Below, piece by piece: positions 1 through 4,262 of a stretch of DNA of 7,237 bases (position 1 is its first letter; every line of letters starts with the position of its first letter). Source of the DNA: Fibrobacter succinogenes. Its GTDB lineage: Bacteria; Fibrobacterota; Fibrobacteria; Fibrobacterales; CADBQJ01. A program made the position numbers and the translations under genes. The notes under the pieces are model-generated. The model saw nothing but the letters and a program-made list of their open reading frames with translations. It was not told the DNA's origin and did no database searches. The DNA lies in assembly GCA_902796785.1 (NCBI GenBank), contig CADBQJ010000036.1, positions 1 to 7,237 of the forward strand, in the 5' to 3' direction.

Positions 1-11
1 GGATCGGGTCG

Positions 12-138
12 TTTTGCGAAATATACCCCCCGCCCCGAGAGGGCGAAAAAGGGTATCCGCCGATTTTACCTCGAATTTGGCAGTATCGGGGATTTTTGCG
101 AAAAAAGAGGGCGCAGGAACCCTTTTTGAACGAAAAAA
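12..138 (+). repeat. Short direct repeat TTTTGCGAAA, two exact copies plus a degenerate one
   Basis: TTTTGCGAAA occurs exactly at 12-21 and 94-103; the second copy sits within a longer TTTTTGCGAAAAAA (93-106). A related TTTTTGAACGAAAAAA lies at 123-138, and GGGCGAAAAAGGG at 41-53 shares the CGAAAA half. The copies are confined to the leader. They could be binding sites for a regulator, or curved A/T-tract DNA near a promoter. Nothing in the window identifies a protein that would bind them, and chance recurrence of A/T tracts is possible. Confidence 0.35.
23..56. other. Bipartite inverted repeat / potential hairpin
   Basis: ATACCC (23-28) is the reverse complement of GGGTAT (51-56). Nested inside it, CGCCC (31-35) pairs with GGGCG (41-45) around a CGAGA loop (36-40). 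The two stems are separated by an asymmetric internal loop, CC on the left and AAAAA on the right. No T tract follows directly on either strand, so it is not a standard intrinsic terminator. It could be an RNA leader structure or the end of an upstream transcript, but no gene upstream is visible. Confidence 0.4.
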
Positions 139-147
139 GGCGTTTTT
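121..147 (+). terminator. Weak terminator-like hairpin followed by T5
   Basis: CCTTTTT (121-127) pairs with AAAAAGG (134-140) around the loop GAACGA, and CGTTTTT follows at 141-147. The stem is only 7 bp and mostly A-T, so it would be a poor terminator. It could be the end of a transcript arriving from the left, or an attenuator in the operon's own leader if the promoter lies upstream. It overlaps the degenerate third copy of the A/T-tract repeat and may be no more than that. Confidence 0.25.
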
Positions 148-187
148 GGGCGCGTTTATCGCATTTGAGGTGTCCTTCCCCGCGGAT

Positions 188-193
188 AAAGGA
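188..193 (+). promoter_or_regulatory. Candidate ribosome-binding site for the ATG at 206
   Basis: AAAGGA at 188-193 is a fair Shine-Dalgarno match, but it sits 12 bases before the ATG at 206, which is longer than usual. It lies in a locally AT-rich, probably unstructured stretch, which favours ribosome access. It competes with the site serving the in-frame ATG at 248. Confidence 0.4.
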
Positions 194-205
194 ATATATC
201 TCTAA

Positions 206-3200
206 ATGAAGGTCGTCCGTCCATGGGGGCGGCCGAGGCAGGATCGGATGAAAGAACAGCGCGGACATCGCCTCTCCGGGCCGTCCCTCTTCCGGACGGC
301 CGCGATCGTCGCTTCGGCGGCGGCGCTGCTCTGGGGCGCGGGCGGCGGCGTGTGGGGTTCGCGCGATTCCGAAACGTCCGTCTCGGTGACCAACTCCACG
401 GCCAACGCGGTCAACGTGGGGATCCGCGTGCAGACCGCCAAGGCCGCGTCGCTTCCCTACATGCCCTACGCCCCGTTCAACGCCAACAACGGCTCGTTCC
501 TCGACAGCGGCTCGCGCGACGGCGTGGAGTACAAGGACATGTGGCCCTCGAAGTACGAGGTGTCGAAGGAACCCGGGCAGAAGCTGGCCTACGACCTGGC
601 GTGGAACAGCCCCTGGGGCAAGTTCCCCGCCTCGACGGCCGTGACCCCGCTCCTGAAGGTGGGCGCCTGCAACGAGCCGCGCCCCGGCTGCGACGCCGAC
701 CCCATCTCGCTCGAGGAGCTGGCCGCGCTGACGCAGAGCGTGGGCTACTACGACAGGAACTACCGCTACGCCGGCGGCGACTGGCTGGGCAAGAACGGCG
801 GCGTCTTCGCCGGCGGCATGCACGACTCCTTCTGCGGCGAGACGCAGTTCCAGTTCGCGATCCCCGAGGAGGACCCGACCTGGAAGAACAACTGCGCCAC
901 GGTCTGCTCCACCACGCCCGACGGCAAGAACAAGACCTACGTGAGCTTCAACATCGACCGCGGCGGACGCGGCGCGATGTTCTGGATGGCCGCGGCCGCG
1001 CTCCAGGAGCTCTTCGGCTTCGACTACCAGGTGATGATCGGCACCGGGATGAAGGAGACCAACTTCCTCCTGGACAACAACAACTACGCGGCCAACCAGG
1101 ACGTGGGCAACCTCACCCCCTTCGCCTTCGCCGAGGAGTACAACGTCTCCGCGGACCTGATCCCCTCGTTCCCGACGATGTTCCAGTACGGCATCAGCAA
1201 CGTGGACGGCGCCTCCTACGGCACGCCCGACGGGCTGCGCTACTGGCAGTACGTGGGGGCGGGCGCCGACGAGGCCTCCTTCGACCGCAAGGCGAACATC
1301 GGGCTCACGCTGGCGCAGTGGCAGGACCTGGTCTCGAACAACGGCTCCATGGCCATCAACGCCATCCTCACGCCGGCGATGCTCTACCATCTGAACTACC
1401 ACGTGCTCTCGCAGCTCTCCAACCTGGGCTACTCGCAGGTGCTGGAGAACTCCACGCAGGGCTTCGGCGACCACACGGTGGGCTTCTGCATCGCGGCGAT
1501 CCTCTACAACAAGGGGCTCAACACCGCCATGGTCTACGACGCGCTCGACCCGGCGAAGCAGTATCTGCAGAACATCCTCGACAACCCGAACGCCTGCGAC
1601 TACGTGAACACGCTGATTCCCGGGAACATCGGCAGCTACGCCGGCCCGGTGGTCGCGAACGCCGGCCACCTGGAGTCGGCCTCGAAGCACGCCGAGACCG
1701 ACGCCTCGATCGAGATCCTCGACCGCTGGATCACCGAGAACGACCTGAAGCGGTTCTGGTTCGGGCAGGTCTCGTGGACCGACTCCACCCCCGGCACGCC
1801 CGACATGGACGCGCGCGACCAGGTGGGCGGCCTGCTGCTCCACTTCAAGCTGGGAACCGAAGAGCGCCGCGCCCTCTGGAACGACGTGAAGGCGGCCTTC
1901 GACCTGCAGGCGCAGAAGTGGGGCGGCGGGAAGATCTCGCTGCGCTACGACTGGCTGAGCAACCTGCGCGTGGGCAAGTCCTACATCCCGCGCGACCTGA
2001 ACCCCCAGCCCGTCAGCTGGATCAACACGAACATCATCGAGAAGTACAGCGGCGGCGAGTACGACGGCTCCGGCGCGCGCGTGGACAAGACCTATCCGTT
2101 CCTCGAGATGACGCCCGTGGAGGCGACCGACGCCGAGGGGTTCGCCGTGGAGATCCGCGCCGCCGACCCGCGCGAGGGGAAGGACCGCGGCATCCGCTCG
2201 GTGGAGTGGACGATCGACACGCTCTGGCGCAGCTGGAACGTCAACAAGGTCTCGTTCGTGGCGGGCACCCCCTACGACGCGCAGTACCGCATCGACCTCT
2301 CGAAGAGCGACCTGGCCCCGCTGGGCGGCGTGTCGGGCTGGCTCTGGGTGCGCGCGCAGGACTCCTGCGGCAACGCCGTGGCCGCGAAGGCGAAGATCGT
2401 GGCCGTGAAGTACCCGAAGATCGCCGAGGCGTACATCGAGGACGAGGACGGCGACGGCAACGGCGACAGGATCACCGTGACGACCCTCGAGGACGGCGAG
2501 GTGACCGCCAGCCTGAAGGACGCCACCGGGCTGCGCTACTCCTGGCCCGGCTCCGACTCCTGGGCGGACGGCGCGGCGAGCCTCTCCGACGTCCGGAAGG
2601 GGCCCGGGACCTTCGCGATCGAGGACAAGACGCTCAAGGGCGGCGCCGCGACCGGCCTGGGCGGCAAGGTGGAGATCTCCATCGGGAACGTGGTGGTCAA
2701 GGGGTCGATCGCCGACCGCGTGGGTCCGGTGATCAAGTACGCCAGCATCCGGCCCGACGCGCCCGACACGCTCTACGTGATCTTCTCGGAATCGGTGGAC
2801 TCGCTGGCGAATCCGACGGGCGACTACCTGAAGATCAACGGGGACGTCGCGAAGATCAAGAACGTCTTCCGCCAGGGGCAGAGCTGGGTCTTCGTCCTGG
2901 TGGAGCCGCTGAAGGAGTCCGAGGTGAAGGCCGGCTCGAAGAAGGCGAGCATCGTCGCCGGCGCCGTGCTCGACATCAAGGGAAATCCCGCCGCGGCGAA
3001 CAACGTGCCCGTGCCGATCGTGCTGGACGACGGCCCGCTGAAGCTGGCCGATGGGTGCGCCTACCTGGACGTCGACGCGGACGGCCGCATGGACCGCGTC
3101 CGGCTGAAGTTCACCCGCCCGGCGGCGGAGAAGCTGGCCACGCTCTCCCTCTCCTTCGTCTGGCGCCTGGACGGCCGCGCGCCGCAGAACAGGACCTTCG

Positions 3201-4249
3201 AGGTGGACGGCGCCGACCTGACCGTCGACGACCTCGACGAGATGACGGTCTACTACGACGTCCCCGAACAGCACGAGCTGGCGCAGCAGACCTACTACGA
3301 CCTCTCGCAGGACGGCTGGGGCCGCATGACCGTGAAACAGGCGCTGGTGACCGGCGAGGAACGGACCGACGAGCCCGAGATGGCCGACGCGATGGGCCCC
3401 GTGGCGCTGACGGCGAAGTACGCCGAGGCGGTGCGCGGCGACGTGCGGCCCGACACGCTGCGCGTGAAGTTCTCCGAGCCGATCGACACCGCGGTCACCT
3501 CGCTCTTCTCCGACCGCCTCTACTGGACGAAGAGCGGCGACGGGGCGCCCGTGCGCACGGTCCACCAGTCGCCCGCGGAGAAGAAGCGCCTGGTGCGGGG
3601 CGACGAACTGCTGGTCTACTACCAGCCGAAGGTCCACCTCGTCCGTCCGGCCGTCGGCGACAGCCTGCGGCTCGTGGCCGAGGCGGAAGAGGGGCTGGTC
3701 CGCGACCGCGCGGGGAACAAGGCGCCCGCGCAGAACCCGTGGGTCGTCCTCTCCGGCAAGCTGCGCGGACAGCTGCTCCCGCTGGCCGACGTCTTCGCGG
3801 CCGACGAGGCCTTCGCGTCGGCGCCCGACACGGTTCTCTTCTTCGACTACCGGACCGACCTGGACTCGATCGCGAAGCTCCAGGCGGGGACGGCCTTCAC
3901 CATCAGCTTCGCCGACTCGTCCGACGAGCCCGACCGCACGGGCCAGCTGTTTGGATACGAGATCGCCTTCTTCGACAACCTCGGGAACTTCGTGAAGCGC
4001 TCCGCCGCGAAGTTCAACTGCGAGGACATGGAGCGCGAGGGCGAAGGGCTGCTGGCCGCGGTCTGCAGCCCCCGGGGCTATCCGGCCGGCCGCAAGGTGA
4101 AGGTCTGGATCCCCTGGAACTACCGCGCCGGGGACGGACGGCTGGTGGGCACGGGCGCCTACATCCAGCAGGTCCGCGTCTGGGGCAATCGCGTGGAAAC
4201 TCTCGAGGGGACGCGCCTCTTCGGCGTGACCCGCGGACAGTTCAAGTAG
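206..4249 (+). CDS. Large secreted multidomain protein with calcium-loop and Ig-like modules
   Basis: I do not recognise a named family for the whole protein (1347 aa from the first ATG). A basic n-region and a hydrophobic stretch (residues 32-43, AAIVASAAALLW) form a Sec-type signal, probably cleaved near A45 or G51. Residues about 52-250 are aromatic-rich and beta-like. Residues about 255-590 form an unassigned core with KETNF (E284), MFQYG (Q327) and LYNKG (434 region). Next come an Ig/FN3-like module (about 636-735, VEWTID), an Asp-rich loop DEDGDGNGD (746-754), a DRVGP module (837) with FSE (860-862), a second loop DVDADGRMD (955-963) and a DAMGP module (1061) with FSE (1089-1091). The C-terminal domain resembles FlgD-Ig (YEIAFFDNLGNFV at 1251; W1304 to GTGAY 1319) and ends LFGVTRGQFK. 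The protein is likely surface-attached or released. The start is uncertain: ATG 206 gives an n-region of about 31 residues with codons untypical of the gene (CGT, AGG, CGG), whereas ATG 248 (Met15) gives a normal signal peptide and has a nearby SD. I give the longer span. It is co-transcribed with the downstream paralogue. Confidence 0.9.
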   Translation: MKVVRPWGRPRQDRMKEQRGHRLSGPSLFRTAAIVASAAALLWGAGGGVWGSRDSETSVSVTNSTANAVNVGIRVQTAKAASLPYMPYAPFNANNGSFLDSGSRDGVEYKDMWPSKYEVSKEPGQKLAYDLAWNSPWGKFPASTAVTPLLKVGACNEPRPGCDADPISLEELAALTQSVGYYDRNYRYAGGDWLGKNGGVFAGGMHDSFCGETQFQFAIPEEDPTWKNNCATVCSTTPDGKNKTYVSFNIDRGGRGAMFWMAAAALQELFGFDYQVMIGTGMKETNFLLDNNNYAANQDVGNLTPFAFAEEYNVSADLIPSFPTMFQYGISNVDGASYGTPDGLRYWQYVGAGADEASFDRKANIGLTLAQWQDLVSNNGSMAINAILTPAMLYHLNYHVLSQLSNLGYSQVLENSTQGFGDHTVGFCIAAILYNKGLNTAMVYDALDPAKQYLQNILDNPNACDYVNTLIPGNIGSYAGPVVANAGHLESASKHAETDASIEILDRWITENDLKRFWFGQVSWTDSTPGTPDMDARDQVGGLLLHFKLGTEERRALWNDVKAAFDLQAQKWGGGKISLRYDWLSNLRVGKSYIPRDLNPQPVSWINTNIIEKYSGGEYDGSGARVDKTYPFLEMTPVEATDAEGFAVEIRAADPREGKDRGIRSVEWTIDTLWRSWNVNKVSFVAGTPYDAQYRIDLSKSDLAPLGGVSGWLWVRAQDSCGNAVAAKAKIVAVKYPKIAEAYIEDEDGDGNGDRITVTTLEDGEVTASLKDATGLRYSWPGSDSWADGAASLSDVRKGPGTFAIEDKTLKGGAATGLGGKVEISIGNVVVKGSIADRVGPVIKYASIRPDAPDTLYVIFSESVDSLANPTGDYLKINGDVAKIKNVFRQGQSWVFVLVEPLKESEVKAGSKKASIVAGAVLDIKGNPAAANNVPVPIVLDDGPLKLADGCAYLDVDADGRMDRVRLKFTRPAAEKLATLSLSFVWRLDGRAPQNRTFEVDGADLTVDDLDEMTVYYDVPEQHELAQQTYYDLSQDGWGRMTVKQALVTGEERTDEPEMADAMGPVALTAKYAEAVRGDVRPDTLRVKFSEPIDTAVTSLFSDRLYWTKSGDGAPVRTVHQSPAEKKRLVRGDELLVYYQPKVHLVRPAVGDSLRLVAEAEEGLVRDRAGNKAPAQNPWVVLSGKLRGQLLPLADVFAADEAFASAPDTVLFFDYRTDLDSIAKLQAGTAFTISFADSSDEPDRTGQLFGYEIAFFDNLGNFVKRSAAKFNCEDMEREGEGLLAAVCSPRGYPAGRKVKVWIPWNYRAGDGRLVGTGAYIQQVRVWGNRVETLEGTRLFGVTRGQFK
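235..243 (+). promoter_or_regulatory. Candidate ribosome-binding site for the in-frame ATG at 248
   Basis: GAGGCAGGA contains GAGG (nine bases before the ATG at 248) and AGGA (four bases before it). The bases around this start, CAGGATCGG then ATGAAA, resemble those at gene 2, CAGGACGGAAAC then ATGAAG. This hints that the paralogues share an ancestral start here. If so, gene 1's first 14 codons (206-247) are untranslated. Confidence 0.4.
1907..1954 (+). repeat. 48-base block identical to 5889-5936 (copy in gene 1)
   Basis: This block encodes QAQKWGGGKISLRYDW near the end of the conserved core. It is identical base for base, including every synonymous position, to 5889-5936 in gene 2, and is in the same frame. 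Flanking codons differ (GACCTG versus AACCTC before; CTGAGC versus ATCTCG after). Confidence 0.9.
2405..2478 (+). repeat. 74-base near-identical block shared with 6402-6475 (copy in gene 1)
   Basis: This block encodes VKYPKIAEAYIED followed by the calcium-type loop. It differs from 6402-6475 only in one codon (GAG versus ACC, three bases). Even an AGG arginine codon, uncommon in these genes, is shared. Confidence 0.9.
2695..2750 (+). repeat. 56-base near-identical block shared with 6692-6747 (copy in gene 1)
   Basis: This block covers the junction into the first GP/FSE module (IADRVGPVIKYASI). It matches 6692-6747 except at two positions (2705 and one synonymous third base in the glycine codon of RVGP). 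Confidence 0.88.
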
Positions 4250-4251
4250 AC

Positions 4252-4255
4252 AGGA
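4252..4255 (+). promoter_or_regulatory. Ribosome-binding site of gene 2
   Basis: AGGA lies seven bases before the ATG at 4263, inside the 13-base gap after gene 1's TAG. The good spacing fixes the start of gene 2. The lack of room for a promoter or terminator in the gap supports translation from a shared transcript. Confidence 0.75.
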
Positions 4256-4262
4256 CGGAAAC

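Larger units (their letters stand above)
1..205. other. Non-coding leader upstream of the two-gene operon
   Basis: This stretch is visibly less GC-biased than the genes that follow and carries several A and T tracts. A 63-codon open frame crosses it, but its codon use does not match the strong G/C third-position bias of the two large genes, and it has no recognisable motif, so I treat the stretch as intergenic. It contains a bipartite hairpin (23-56), a repeated TTTTGCGAAA element, and a weak hairpin followed by T5 (121-147). I searched for sigma-70 boxes. TTGGCA at 77-82 resembles a -35 box but has no acceptable -10 at the right spacing. The AT-rich run at 186-205 lies too close to the start codon to be an ordinary -10. 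The promoter is therefore unassigned and may lie further upstream. Confidence 0.6.

Noticed and set aside
77..106. TTGGCA at 77-82 as a -35 promoter box
   Set aside because: No TATAAT-like hexamer occurs at 16-18 bases spacing; that position is GCGAAAAAA.
14..205. A 63-codon open frame in the leader
   Set aside because: It has no ribosome-binding site in view, no recognisable motif, and codon use unlike the large genes; it also crosses both hairpins and the repeats.
202..441. A 79-codon antisense frame over gene 1's 5' end containing a CPRCSF-like pair of cysteines
   Set aside because: It lies opposite the signal-peptide coding region, where base composition explains it, and a single CxxC is not enough to claim a zinc-binding protein.
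1636..3831. Several short antisense frames (60-84 codons) opposite gene 1
   Set aside because: Similar antisense frames lie opposite the matching segments of gene 2 (for example 5618-5884 and 6281-6745). This simply reflects the paralogy of the + strand genes, and none shows a start signal or domain.
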